From Desulfobulbaceae bacterium (GTDB lineage Bacteria > Desulfobacterota > Desulfobulbia > Desulfobulbales > Desulfocapsaceae): a DNA stretch of 59,020 nucleotides. The stretch covers positions 1 through 59,020 of the forward strand of contig JAFLKM010000042.1 in NCBI GenBank assembly GCA_019163335.1, given 5' to 3'. The position numbers and the translations under genes were made by a program. Shown piece after piece: positions 9,318-18,677 of the stretch. The notes beneath the pieces are model-generated. The model saw only the letters and a list, made by a program, of their open reading frames with translations, did no database searches and had not been told where the DNA came from. The first letter of the stretch is position 1, and every line of letters starts with the position of its first letter.

Positions 9318-9518
9318 TCAGATCGGGTTTCCCTGTTCCTGGCAATCTGTTAAATGGGTATTGAGAAACTGGCATTCCTTTGGCGAAAGGTCAAACTGGA
9401 TCTCGACCTGCCGCAGCAGGGAGGCCCGGCTTTTTTCCGGATATTGCTGGAGAAGTTCGGAAAAAGTGCAGATGGCCTTGTTCATTCTATCTCCAGGACG
9501 CTGAGTAGGGGTTGACAT
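9318..9518 (-). CDS. Small conserved-looking protein coupled to glgB (unknown function)
   Basis: A 66-aa soluble protein starting 8 bases after the glgB stop codon. AGGAG lies seven bases before the ATG, inside the end of glgB, which points to translation from the same message. It contains TFSELLQQYPEKSRASLLRQVE and LSPKECQFLNTHL, apparently amphipathic helices, and one cysteine. I do not recognise a family. Position suggests a role linked to glycogen metabolism, but this is inference only. Confidence 0.6.
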   Translation of the reverse strand: MSTPTQRPGDRMNKAICTFSELLQQYPEKSRASLLRQVEIQFDLSPKECQFLNTHLTDCQEQGNPI

Positions 9519-9526
9519 AAGATCTC

Positions 9527-11737
9527 CTAAGCTGTGGGAACAGGTCGTAAAATGATACCGGCCAGAGGAGGCGCGGTGATTAGGGTGTGAAATGGTGCTT
9601 GGGCGTAAGGTTCTGCTATGGGCTGGTAGCTGATAGCATCCACCGAGTTGCTGCCTCCGTATTGTCTTGCGTCCGAACAGAAGACCTGCTCATATCTGCT
9701 GCCGGTTGGCAGTCCCAGATTGTAGTTATAATGGGTCTGGGGGGTGTAGTTGAACAGGCAGACCAGATGGTCGGAGCGGTCTTTGCCGTATCGAACATAG
9801 GAAATAATGGAATTCTGTCGGTCTTCAAGATCCAGCCATTGAAAGCCTTCCGGACTGAAATCCAGTTGCCACAGGCAGGGGTTGGTCCGGTAAAGCCGGT
9901 TCAGTTCCTCGATAAAAATCAACATCTGGGCATGGAGGGGATCTTCCTCAAGCAGGTGAAAGTCCAGGCTCTGTTTACAGTACCATTCCGTCCATTGTCC
10001 GAATTCATTTCCCATAAAGAGCAGCTTTTTCCCGGGATGCATCCACATGGTGAGCAGGAGCAGTCGCAGATTCGCAAATTTCTGCCACAAATCTCCAGGC
10101 ATTTTGTCAAGCAGGGAGCGCTTGCCATGCACCACTTCGTCGTGAGAGAGTGGGAGGATGAAGTTCTCCGAAAAGGCGTACATAATGGAGAAGGTGAGGT
10201 TGTTATGATGAAATTTCCTGTACAGGGGATCCTTGCCGAAATAGGTCAGAATGTCATTCATCCAGCCCATGTTCCACTTGAAGCCGAATCCTAATCCACC
10301 AATATTAGCAGGTTTTGAAACTCCGTAGAAACTGGTCGATTCTTCCGCGATCATCAAAGCGGATGGATGGCGGTCATAGATGATGGAGTTGAGATGACGA
10401 ATAAATTCAATGGCTTCAAGGTTCTCCCGCCCGCCGTAAGCGTTGGGGAGCCATTCACCTTCCTTGCGGGCGTAATCGAGATAGAGCATGGAGGCGACGG
10501 CATCAACCCGCAGCCCGTCAATGTGGTACTTGTCCAGCCAGAAAAGGGCGTTGGCGATGAGGTAATTGCTGACCTCACGACGGCCATAGTTATAGATAAA
10601 AGTGCCCCATTCCTGGTGTTCTCCTCTTCTGGGGTCTTCGTGTTCAAAGAGGGCAGTTCCGTCAAAACGGGCCAGGCTGTGTTGATCTTTGGGGAAATGG
10701 GCTGGAACCCAGTCTAGGATCACAGCGATATTATTCTGGTGGCACTGGTCAACAAAGTACATGAAATCTTCCGGGATCCCGTAGCGGCTGGTCATGCTGA
10801 AGGGGCCGGTCACCTGGTATCCCCAGGACTCGTCCAGTGGGTGCTCCATTACCGGCATCAGCTCGATGTGAGTGAACCCAAGTTTCTGGACATAGGGGAT
10901 GAGCTTGTCGGCCAGTTCCCGAAAGGTCAGAAAGCGATCGGGGTCTGCCGGATCCCGTTGCCAGGATCCGGGATGGGCCTCGTAGATGGCCATGGGTTGT
11001 TCATAGGGGGAGGTCTCATTTCTGCTCTGCTGCCATTGCTCATCCTGCCAGGTATACTGATTTAAGGGGCGGACGATGGAGGCGGTTCTGGGGCGAAGCT
11101 CGCCATAAAACTGAAAGGGATCATTTTTTTCAAGGATCTCACCCTGCTGGGTGCGGATCTCGAATTTATAGAGTTCGTTTTCTCCGATTGCGGGCAGGAA
11201 CAGCTCCCATATCCCTGAATCACCAAGGCAGCGCATGGGATGAACCCGGCCATCCCAGCTGTTAAAATTACCCAGCACCGAGACTCGCGTTGCTGCCGGG
11301 GCCCAGACCCGAAAGATAGTGCCGTTGATCCCGCCCCTCTGTATCAGATGGGCGCCCATGTGTTCGTAGAGCTTGTAATTGGTGCCAAAATTAAAGAGAT
11401 ATTGGTCCTGCACATCGAGGGATGGGAGAAAACGGTAGGGATCGTTAACGGTGTGAACGGTTCCGTCAAAATAGGTGATCTGGAACTGATAGTTGTATGG
11501 GTCAAGGTTGATGTCGGGGAAGGCGGCCCGATCCATCTCCAGCTCAAACAGTCCTTCATCGCAGCTTTTTATCATGGGAAGGGAAAATGTGGCCGTAACC
11601 ATGGTCACTGAAGCTGCGTGGGGCTGAAAAGTACGAATGACAACCCTCTGTTCCTGTTCTCCGGTAAAATGAACGCCCAAATACTGAAAAGGGTCGTGGT
11701 GCGTAGCATTGAGTATCTTGTCGCGATGTTCGTTCAT
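9527..11737 (-). CDS. glgB: 1,4-alpha-glucan branching enzyme
   Basis: The enzyme introduces alpha-1,6 branches into glycogen (GH13). From the ATG at 11737 it is 736 aa, the usual GlgB length; the frame stays open to 11875 but the extra 46 residues are basic, low in complexity and unlike the family. It shows two N-terminal beta modules (second with FRVWAPAATRVSVLGNFNSW), then ELMPVMEHPLDESWGYQ, DGLRVDAVASMLYLDY (nucleophile Asp in RVDAV), MIAEEST (acid/base Glu) and LPLSHDEVVHGK. Other glycogen genes are absent from the window. Confidence 0.95.
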   Translation of the reverse strand: MNEHRDKILNATHHDPFQYLGVHFTGEQEQRVVIRTFQPHAASVTMVTATFSLPMIKSCDEGLFELEMDRAAFPDINLDPYNYQFQITYFDGTVHTVNDPYRFLPSLDVQDQYLFNFGTNYKLYEHMGAHLIQRGGINGTIFRVWAPAATRVSVLGNFNSWDGRVHPMRCLGDSGIWELFLPAIGENELYKFEIRTQQGEILEKNDPFQFYGELRPRTASIVRPLNQYTWQDEQWQQSRNETSPYEQPMAIYEAHPGSWQRDPADPDRFLTFRELADKLIPYVQKLGFTHIELMPVMEHPLDESWGYQVTGPFSMTSRYGIPEDFMYFVDQCHQNNIAVILDWVPAHFPKDQHSLARFDGTALFEHEDPRRGEHQEWGTFIYNYGRREVSNYLIANALFWLDKYHIDGLRVDAVASMLYLDYARKEGEWLPNAYGGRENLEAIEFIRHLNSIIYDRHPSALMIAEESTSFYGVSKPANIGGLGFGFKWNMGWMNDILTYFGKDPLYRKFHHNNLTFSIMYAFSENFILPLSHDEVVHGKRSLLDKMPGDLWQKFANLRLLLLTMWMHPGKKLLFMGNEFGQWTEWYCKQSLDFHLLEEDPLHAQMLIFIEELNRLYRTNPCLWQLDFSPEGFQWLDLEDRQNSIISYVRYGKDRSDHLVCLFNYTPQTHYNYNLGLPTGSRYEQVFCSDARQYGGSNSVDAISYQPIAEPYAQAPFHTLITAPPLAGIILRPVPTA

Positions 11738-11933
11738 GGAGTTCATCTCACTTTTGCTGGAGTTTTTTTTGATGTCGGGTCTTCCAGAGCGGTTCCGGCT
11801 TCTTTTGCTGTTCCAAATGTTGGCCAATGGTAGTTCTTGACGAAAAGATGCCAACTCTGATAGGATTCCAAACATTATTTTACCCAGTCAGATTTTTTTT
11901 TATATTACATCGGATGAAAAGAATTGAACAGAA

Positions 11934-12509
11934 ATGAATCCAGAGAATAATGCCATAATTGATACCCTGACCGGTTCTTTTCTGATCTCTACGCCCCGGA
12001 TGCCGGATCCCCGTTTTAGTGAACAGGTGCTCTATATCTGTGCCCATAGTCATGAAGGAGCGATGGCGCTTGTTGTTAATCGGCCGAATTATTTCCTGAC
12101 CATGGATGAGATCCTGCGGGGAGCGAATCTTGCCGTGCCGGAGAAAAAGCTCCCCCCGGTCTATAATGGCGGGCCGGTGGAACCCACCACTGCCTGTATC
12201 CTGTTTAGTTCAGAATATCAGACGGATCAGCAGCTTTCAGTCAGCTCGACTATTTCCTTGAGCCGAGAGGCCAGTGTTCTTGAGGATATTGCCAGGAGTC
12301 AGGGGCCGGAGAAATATCTCTTTCTCCTGGGATATGCCGGCTGGGGGCCTGGGCAACTGGAGATGGAACTCATCTCGGAGGGCTGGCTGGTGGTTCCCGG
12401 TAATGATGCCATCATCTTTGATGTCCCTGATCCTGATAAATGGCAGCAGGCGGCATTGCTGTATGGAATTGATATCTCCACCTATGATGATGTGGTGGGG
12501 AATGCGTAA
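11934..12509 (+). CDS. YqgE/AlgH family protein (DUF179)
   Basis: A 191-aa protein with the family hallmarks: TGSFLISTPRMPDPRFSEQVLYICAHSHEGAMALVVN at the start, GGPVEP in the middle, LFLLGYAGWGPGQLE and NDAIIF near the end. The family is widespread in Gram-negative bacteria. AlgH was linked genetically to alginate regulation in Pseudomonas, but the biochemical role is not settled. It is divergent from glgB and starts a plus-strand run with the cysteine-cluster protein and rlmH. Confidence 0.95.
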   Translation: MNPENNAIIDTLTGSFLISTPRMPDPRFSEQVLYICAHSHEGAMALVVNRPNYFLTMDEILRGANLAVPEKKLPPVYNGGPVEPTTACILFSSEYQTDQQLSVSSTISLSREASVLEDIARSQGPEKYLFLLGYAGWGPGQLEMELISEGWLVVPGNDAIIFDVPDPDKWQQAALLYGIDISTYDDVVGNA

Positions 12510-12538
12510 AATTATTATTTTTTAAAAGGTATGTTAAC

Positions 12539-12940
12539 ATGGATGAAATGAAAGATATTTTTGAATGTATACGTTGCGGGTATTGCTGTATGGGGAAGAC
12601 AACCGTTTCTCTGGACGAAGATGATCAGCGACGCATGGTGAAGGCCTTGGGCTTGAGCGAAGAAGAGGTCCGGAAAAAATACTGGCGGGTGACCGGCAAT
12701 GTTGTCCAGATGAAAATCGTCAGTGGACATTGTATTTTCTTCGATAACGGTTGCACCATCTATGCCGGACGACCATGGCGTTGCGGGCAGTGGCCCATGC
12801 ACCCCTCGCTGCTCACCGATGAAAATAATTTTAAGACGATTAAGGCGTCATGTCCCGGAATCAATCAGCAGATCTCGTATGAGGAATTCTGTCGAATTCT
12901 AAAGTTGCTCATCGACGCACAGGGAACGGTTCAGTGTTGA
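12539..12940 (+). CDS. YkgJ-family cysteine cluster protein
   Basis: A 133-aa protein with eight or more cysteines laid out as in the YkgJ/UPF0153 (CxxCxxCC) family: FECIRCGYCCMGK at the N-terminus, then GHCIFFDNGCTIYAGRP and WRCGQWP, and a late SCPG. The cysteines probably bind zinc or an iron-sulfur cluster. Function is unknown. It is 29 bases downstream of the YqgE gene with AAGG ahead of the ATG, and 40 bases before rlmH, so these three are likely one transcript. Confidence 0.9.
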   Translation: MDEMKDIFECIRCGYCCMGKTTVSLDEDDQRRMVKALGLSEEEVRKKYWRVTGNVVQMKIVSGHCIFFDNGCTIYAGRPWRCGQWPMHPSLLTDENNFKTIKASCPGINQQISYEEFCRILKLLIDAQGTVQC

Positions 12941-12980
12941 TATCCCGCTCATTGCGGTCATGGCCGGAGATTGATCAGCC

Positions 12981-13448
12981 GTGATCTTTGAGCTTCTTTT
13001 GCTGGGAAAGACCAAGGATGGCTATCTGAGCGAGGGGATTGCTGAGTTTGCCGGTCGCTTGCAGCATTACACCCGGGTGTCGATAAAATACATCCAGCAC
13101 AAAAAAAAATCTCAGTGGAGTGAAGAGCAGGAAAAAGAAGAGGATGGCCGCCTGCTCCTCAGCCATGTCCCCACCGGTGCCTTGAAGGTTGCCCTTGATT
13201 TTCGTGGCCGCCAGTTTACCTCGGAAGGTCTGGCGGATCTGATTGGTCAGTGGGAACAACAAGGACTCAAACGGGTGAGCCTGCTCATTGGCGGCCCCCT
13301 TGGTCATTCAAAGACGCTGGTGGACAAGGCCGATCTCCTTCTCTCCCTGTCGCAGATGACCTTTACCCATGACATGACCCGGCTTTTTCTTTTGGAACAG
13401 TTATATCGGGCCCATACTATCAGGGCCGGGGAGAAGTATCATAAATAA
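12981..13448 (+). CDS. rlmH: 23S rRNA (pseudouridine1915-N3)-methyltransferase
   Basis: A 155-aa SPOUT methyltransferase of the RlmH type, which methylates pseudouridine 1915 in helix 69 of 23S rRNA on assembled ribosomes. Key features are ALDFRGRQFTSEGLADL, LLIGGPLGHS (SAM-binding loop), LSLSQMTFTHDMTRLFLLEQLYRA and the C-terminal GEKYHK, the invariant tail. The start is GTG. Length is exactly that of the family. Confidence 0.97.
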   Translation: MIFELLLLGKTKDGYLSEGIAEFAGRLQHYTRVSIKYIQHKKKSQWSEEQEKEEDGRLLLSHVPTGALKVALDFRGRQFTSEGLADLIGQWEQQGLKRVSLLIGGPLGHSKTLVDKADLLLSLSQMTFTHDMTRLFLLEQLYRAHTIRAGEKYHK

Positions 13449-13481
13449 ACCAGGGCAGAAAGAAGGCTCTGTCTTGTGCTG

Positions 13482-14300
13482 TCATCGTGAAAGTCCGGTC
13501 AGGTACACATCAAAACGGCTGTTTTTCATTTCGATGATATGAGAAGGACACCTGGTATTGAGTCGCGGAGCCCCCTTGGGACGCTTGACCACCACCCGGT
13601 TAGAGGCAATGTCCAGGGCAGTTTCAAGAAGGGCAGCGGCGTCCTGGTCATCTCCGACAAGTTCGCGGATGGTTCGCATCTCCTGTTTGTTGAGGGCGGT
13701 GCCGCGGCGATGGGGGTACATGGGGTCAAGATAAATGGTGGCAGGACGTTTTTCAAGGCTGCGGATGATGTCCCAGGCGTTGCCGAGACAGAGCTGGATT
13801 CGCTCTGCAGTCTCTCTGGTTGCCGGATGGCTCGCCGCCCGTTGCAGTCCGTCGGCCAAAAGCGCTCCCATAACCGGCGAGCGCTCAATCATGGTGACCT
13901 CGCAGCCCAGGCTTGCCAGGATGAAGCCATCGACACCAAGCCCGGCTGTGGCATCAACAATGCTTGGCCGAATGCCTGGTTTCAGCCCGACGGCCCGGGC
14001 CAGGGGCTGGTGGATGCCACCACCGTGCTGAAGTCGATAGCCGGTGTTGCCGGAAATGAAATCAATGTGAAGCGGTTTTGTCGCGAAGTGGGTTGACTCG
14101 AGGGAGGAGGTCCGCAGTTCCAGGCCCTCTCTGGTATAAACCAGAAGAAATGAATACGGGCTGTTGGATGCGTGCCCTTCCCCGACGTCCAGGATTTTTT
14201 TCAGGGTGTGTGACTTGGCCTGAAGGACTGGGTCGTCTTGCGGATCGCAGCTTATTGCCAATGTAAAGGTGATTTCAGGCTGGGAGGGGTGATCAGTCAT
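13482..14300 (-). CDS. rsmJ: 16S rRNA (guanine1516-N2)-methyltransferase
   Basis: The protein is 272 aa from the ATG at 14300; the frame extends to 14357 but the extra segment does not resemble the family. It matches RsmJ (YhiQ), which methylates G1516 of 16S rRNA. Signatures are LDVGEGHASNSPYSF, the Rossmann SAM motif VDATAGLGVDGFILASLG, and YLDPMYPHR for the catalytic DPPY-like loop, followed by RVVVKRPKGAP. It lies convergent to rlmH and divergent from kdsB. Confidence 0.9.
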   Translation of the reverse strand: MTDHPSQPEITFTLAISCDPQDDPVLQAKSHTLKKILDVGEGHASNSPYSFLLVYTREGLELRTSSLESTHFATKPLHIDFISGNTGYRLQHGGGIHQPLARAVGLKPGIRPSIVDATAGLGVDGFILASLGCEVTMIERSPVMGALLADGLQRAASHPATRETAERIQLCLGNAWDIIRSLEKRPATIYLDPMYPHRRGTALNKQEMRTIRELVGDDQDAAALLETALDIASNRVVVKRPKGAPRLNTRCPSHIIEMKNSRFDVYLTGLSR

Positions 14301-14441
14301 TTTGATCCATTGTTTTCTTTCGCAAAGCAAAATCAGGACAACCAGTTCTCCAGGCAAGGGGCTAATCCAAATCGACGCTTGAAGATGGGCATATTAAGAA
14401 TATAAAGACTATTTTTTATTGAATTATACACTGATTACCTT

Positions 14442-15221
14442 ATGGAACCCGTAAAAATTCATAAACCTGCGGTTGTGGCCATTATTCCGGCCCGTTATCT
14501 TTCCAATCGTTTTGAAGGAAAACCTCTGGCCCTGATTGCCGGTAAGCCGATGATCCAGCATGTTGTGGAGCGGGCGCAACGGGTGGAGCTTTTAAGCCGG
14601 GTCGTAGTTGCCACCGATGATATTCGGATTGGCGAGTGCGTGGACTCCTTTGGCGGGGAATATGTGCTGACCAGGAACGATCATGTCTCAGGTTCTGATC
14701 GTCTGGCCGAGGCTGCCGAGCTGCTGAATATCTCTGAGCATGATGTCGTGGTCAATATTCAGGGAGATCAACCCCTGTTTGCCCGGGAGATTGTGGCCCA
14801 GGTAGTGCAGCCCCTGCTGGACGACCCGGCCCTGCCGATGTCCACCCTGATTTACAAGATTGTTCGTCCGGAGGAGATCAATGACCCCAACCATGTCAAG
14901 ACTGTCTTTGATCATACCTTTAACGCGCTCTATTTTTCTCGCTCACCGGTGCCGTTCCAGCGCAATCCGGAGGAGGGTATAGCACCAACCTATTATAAAC
15001 ATCTGGGATTTTATGCCTATCGTAAGGGGTTTCTGCTCACCTTTGTTGCCCTCCCGGAAGGGGAGTGGGAACGCTTTGAAAAGCTTGAACAGCTGCGGGC
15101 CTTAGAATACGGATATAAGATCAGGGTGGTGCTGACTGAACACGACTCCATTGAGGTGGATACCCCGGAAGATCTTCGGCGGGTTGAGGAACATCTCAAA
15201 AAGTTGCGTATTAACATGTAG
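14442..15221 (+). CDS. kdsB: 3-deoxy-manno-octulosonate cytidylyltransferase (CMP-Kdo synthetase)
   Basis: This 259-aa enzyme activates Kdo with CTP for lipopolysaccharide inner-core synthesis. Visible motifs are [17 protein letters not shown] at the N-terminus (nucleotide site), [16 protein letters not shown] (metal-binding Asp) and [12 protein letters not shown] at the end. A typical bacterial KdsB is about 250 aa. With the KdnA-like aminotransferase at the far end of the window it is possible that 8-amino-Kdo rather than plain Kdo is used, but that is an inference. Confidence 0.96.
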   Translation: MEPVKIHKPAVVAIIPARYLSNRFEGKPLALIAGKPMIQHVVERAQRVELLSRVVVATDDIRIGECVDSFGGEYVLTRNDHVSGSDRLAEAAELLNISEHDVVVNIQGDQPLFAREIVAQVVQPLLDDPALPMSTLIYKIVRPEEINDPNHVKTVFDHTFNALYFSRSPVPFQRNPEEGIAPTYYKHLGFYAYRKGFLLTFVALPEGEWERFEKLEQLRALEYGYKIRVVLTEHDSIEVDTPEDLRRVEEHLKKLRINM

Positions 15222-15265
15222 TTTTTATTATTAATCACCAAGTATCAATCATTAAAGAGGAGAAC

Positions 15266-16192
15266 ATGAGAAAGAAGATTACAATTATCGGTGCTGGAAA
15301 TGTTGGTGCAACAACGGCTCACTGGGCGGCGGCTAAGAATCTTGGAGATGTGGTGCTGCTGGATGTAGTAGAAGGGGTACCCCAAGGCAAGACCCTGGAT
15401 TTGTGGCAGTGCGGACCGGTTGAAGGGTTTAACTTTAAGGTGACGGGCAGTAATGATTACAAGGATACGGCAAATTCTGATGTGGTAATCATCGCCGCCG
15501 GTATTGCCCGGAAACCGGGCATGTCCCGCGATGACCTGCTTGCCATTAATGTTTCCATCGTCAAGAGTTGTGCGGAAGAGGCGGTCAAGCATTCACCCGA
15601 CTGTATGTTGATCGTGGTCACCAACCCCATCGACGCCATGGTGCATACGGCCTTCAAGGCCACCGGCCATCCCAAGCATAAAGTGATCGGCATGGCCGGA
15701 GTGCTGGATTCCGCCCGTTACCGCACTTTTCTGGCTGAGGCAATCGGGGTCGCTCCCAAGGATGTTAACGCGCTTGTTATGGGGATTCATGGTGATAACA
15801 TGCTGCCGCTGGTTCGCCTCGCCAATGTGGCCGGTGTGCCCATCACCGATCTTCTGACCGCGGAACAGATTGCCGCAATTGTTGAACGCACTCAGAAAGG
15901 CGGGATCGAAATTGTCAATCACCTGAAAACCGGGTCTGCTTTCTACATGCCTGGACTTGCGGCGGTGGAGATGGCCGAGGCCGTACTCACTGACTCCAAA
16001 AGAGTTCTGCCTTGCGCCGCCTATCTCGAGGGCGAGTTTGGTATTCATGGGTATTTTCTCGGTGTGCCGGTGGTCTTAGGCGAGCGTGGCGTGGAGCGGA
16101 TACTGGAATTTGAGCTGACCCCTGAAGAAAAGGCGGCCATGGCCTTGTCAGTAGTTGCCGTCCAGAAGCAGATGGAAGCCACTGGGCTCTAA
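15266..16192 (+). CDS. mdh: Malate dehydrogenase (LDH/MDH superfamily)
   Basis: A 308-aa NAD-dependent dehydrogenase of the short MDH type. It has the dinucleotide motif [14 protein letters not shown]42-type acidic residue in [21 protein letters not shown] (the Arg pair selects malate/oxaloacetate), [19 protein letters not shown] and the catalytic His in [11 protein letters not shown]. The usual GGHGD appears as GIHGD, a conservative change. AGAGGAG precedes the ATG. It serves the TCA cycle, in these organisms often in the oxidative or reductive direction. Confidence 0.93.
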   Translation: MRKKITIIGAGNVGATTAHWAAAKNLGDVVLLDVVEGVPQGKTLDLWQCGPVEGFNFKVTGSNDYKDTANSDVVIIAAGIARKPGMSRDDLLAINVSIVKSCAEEAVKHSPDCMLIVVTNPIDAMVHTAFKATGHPKHKVIGMAGVLDSARYRTFLAEAIGVAPKDVNALVMGIHGDNMLPLVRLANVAGVPITDLLTAEQIAAIVERTQKGGIEIVNHLKTGSAFYMPGLAAVEMAEAVLTDSKRVLPCAAYLEGEFGIHGYFLGVPVVLGERGVERILEFELTPEEKAAMALSVVAVQKQMEATGL

Positions 16193-16241
16193 TCTTCGTG
16201 TCAAAGGTTTCTGACATCAGCTATTCTCTCAGATCCCAAAG

Positions 16242-18677
16242 ATGAAGAATCTGGATGCCATAGGCAATCCCCTGGATAAGCTCATGGCCAGGCAGCTTTC
16301 GCCCCTTGATCTGCTTCCCCATGCTGATCTGCGGGAAAAACTGGTCGAGCTGACCCTTTCCGGGGAACCATCTGGTCTTGATGCTGAAACTGCCAGCCAG
16401 TTTCAGCATCTCCGTCTTGCCTTGGAAGACAAGGCGGTGGAGGATGTCCGGGTGGTGGTTTTTGGCGGCGGCACCGGCCTCTCCAACCTGATCGGCGGGG
16501 ACAGCCGCCGCCCTGTCTGGGCACGTAAGCCCTTTGTCGGGCTGAAAGAGCTCTTTCCCCAAACCCGCTCCATTGTCTGTGTGACCGATGACGGCGGCTC
16601 TTCCGGTGAACTGCAAAAAGATCTTCCCTTGATCGCTCTGGGCGATGTCCGCCATGTCCTGCTCTCCTCCATTCAGTCAGAGAAGCTCCAGGCCCTGTAT
16701 GGTTTAAGTCTGGCCCAGGCCGGGGATGTGGTCGCGTCCCTGGCCTCTCTTTTTAATTATCGGTTTACCCAACGCCCTGTTTCGGCTGATTTTCTTTTTG
16801 CTCAACAGGAGGTTTCTTCTGACTGCCTGCCCTTGCCCCTGCGAAAGGTTTTGACCAGTCTCATTGAACTTCTTTTTACCGATCCCCGCCTTCAGCCCAC
16901 CCTTGCCCGACCTCATTGTCTAGGCAATCTTATCCTGGCCTCCGCTTTTTTTGCAGAGATTCCTCAGTCATGCTGTCCTGTTGAACTTACCAGCAGACCT
17001 GAGCTGCTGGCAGATGCTCAGATTCGGGCTCTTGGTTCTCTGGCCACCAGTCTCGGGGCAGGGGAGCTGGCGGTTCTCCCCTGCACTGCCACTCAGGCTC
17101 TGCTAAGTGTGCTCTACAGTAACGGGGTAGAGGTTATGGGTGAATATAAATCCGGATATGCCCAGCGCGGGTATCCCGTCGATCATGTTTTTGTGGAGTT
17201 CTGCGATAAACCTCATGTTTCTTCTGAGGTTTTAGATTCCATTGCCCAGGCGGATATTCTGGTACTTGCTCCGGGAAGTCTCTACAGCTCCCTGGTCCCT
17301 GTCTTTCAGATTCCTGGACTGGCCGATGCCGTGCGTAAAAATCAGCGGGCCTTGAAGCTTCTGGTCTCCAATCTCTGGGTCCAGGCGGGCGAAACAGATC
17401 GGAGCATGGGAGATGTCGAGCGCAAGTTTCATGTTTCCGACCTGCTCCGGGCCTATGACCGGAATATTCCAGGAGGCACAAAGGGGCTTTTTGACCAGAT
17501 TCTCTGTCTATCGCTCAAGGATGTGCCGGCCTCGGTGCTGCAGAGGTATGCAGTGGAAGGAAAGGTTCCAATTTATCTTGATCGCGACAAGGTCTGCGCG
17601 CAAGGATTCATCCCCATTGAGTGCGGGATATTTTCCCGGGTGGCGCTGGCTGAGCAGGGGGTTATCCAGCATGGCCCGGTGCACCTTGCCAAGGTGATTA
17701 AAACCCTGTGGGCGGTGTTTGACCATTTTAAAGATTCTGAAGATATACCGGCGCAATCCGGTGTACTTTCGGAACAGGGTGCGAAACTATCCCCGGTCAC
17801 AGATAAGGTCAAGACGGGAGACGGAATTCGCAATTCTCCAAAAACTGTCCTGAGCCCTTGTCTTCGTTATCAGCAGATAGCTGCTCGACTCACCGGCCTG
17901 TCAATTGGTTGTGGACAACCCATGGTTGCGGACAGCAAGGATGGTGGAGAAACAATCCTTCAAAGAACTGACCAGCACGCAAGCCCTGGAATATGCGCCG
18001 GCATCTTGCGTATGGTTAAGAATATTCTCTGGCGACATCCAGATATTCCCTTGGCTCACCTCGACTCTGTGCGTGGTATTATTTGTGTTGAACAGGACTT
18101 GTGGCGGCGCTGTCAGAAATGGGATAGTGTTTTCTCCTTTTATGATCCTGAGGATGGTCTGATTAAGATCCGTCAGGACCAATTGGAGCAGGAGCACTCC
18201 TTCGAGGTAGCATTTCTGGTCGCCCTCGGTCAGTCACTTCTTGGGAATTACGTTCGTCACAAGGAGATGCAGCCGCTTATCATCGATTCCATTGCCCTTG
18301 GCAAGGTCTATCATCTTTTTCTGCGTCCTTTAAAGGAGTGCATCTGCTGGTTCAGCGATGCAGAGCTGCGTACCTATCTGGAACTTTCCCGGATGCTTGA
18401 AGTATCAGGGGCGCCTGATCATTTCACCAGGGTGATTAATGGGGAAGAAGGGTTTACTCCCCCGGGATTGCTGATGGGCCTGAACTATGCCTGGTATCTG
18501 GATAATCGTTTTGCCAGTCATGTTGAATACAAGATGGCGGTGATGAAGGTGGCCCCTTCCGGCCTGATCCCGGAGCAGAGAAAGATGCTGGGGCGACGCA
18601 AACGGCTGGTCACTTTTTTTCGAGAAGTGGTTTTTCGTAAACAGCACAGAGACACACTGTTTCCCCATGCCCTCTAA
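16242..18677 (+). CDS. CofD/YvcK-like protein with long C-terminal extension
   Basis: An 811-aa protein, about twice the length of usual CofD/YvcK proteins. Residues about 70-480 carry the family core: VVVFGGGTGLSNL (75-80 region), CVTDDGGSSGELQ (115-124), LGDVRH (134-138), HCLGNLILAS, and later LAPGSLYSSLVPVF. CofD transfers phospholactate to F0 in F420 synthesis; YvcK is a metabolic or cell-shape regulator that binds UDP-sugars. The exact role here cannot be chosen. Residues about 490-811 match no family I know and contain helical segments ending in a basic region. It ends in a 4-base convergent overlap with the acyltransferase gene. Confidence 0.8.
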   Translation: MKNLDAIGNPLDKLMARQLSPLDLLPHADLREKLVELTLSGEPSGLDAETASQFQHLRLALEDKAVEDVRVVVFGGGTGLSNLIGGDSRRPVWARKPFVGLKELFPQTRSIVCVTDDGGSSGELQKDLPLIALGDVRHVLLSSIQSEKLQALYGLSLAQAGDVVASLASLFNYRFTQRPVSADFLFAQQEVSSDCLPLPLRKVLTSLIELLFTDPRLQPTLARPHCLGNLILASAFFAEIPQSCCPVELTSRPELLADAQIRALGSLATSLGAGELAVLPCTATQALLSVLYSNGVEVMGEYKSGYAQRGYPVDHVFVEFCDKPHVSSEVLDSIAQADILVLAPGSLYSSLVPVFQIPGLADAVRKNQRALKLLVSNLWVQAGETDRSMGDVERKFHVSDLLRAYDRNIPGGTKGLFDQILCLSLKDVPASVLQRYAVEGKVPIYLDRDKVCAQGFIPIECGIFSRVALAEQGVIQHGPVHLAKVIKTLWAVFDHFKDSEDIPAQSGVLSEQGAKLSPVTDKVKTGDGIRNSPKTVLSPCLRYQQIAARLTGLSIGCGQPMVADSKDGGETILQRTDQHASPGICAGILRMVKNILWRHPDIPLAHLDSVRGIICVEQDLWRRCQKWDSVFSFYDPEDGLIKIRQDQLEQEHSFEVAFLVALGQSLLGNYVRHKEMQPLIIDSIALGKVYHLFLRPLKECICWFSDAELRTYLELSRMLEVSGAPDHFTRVINGEEGFTPPGLLMGLNYAWYLDNRFASHVEYKMAVMKVAPSGLIPEQRKMLGRRKRLVTFFREVVFRKQHRDTLFPHAL

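Noticed and set aside
12995-13025. Another AAGGATGG site in rlmH (KTKDGYL)
   Set aside because: K-T-K-D-x-Y-L is normal for RlmH proteins, so it is family sequence and not an inserted repeat.
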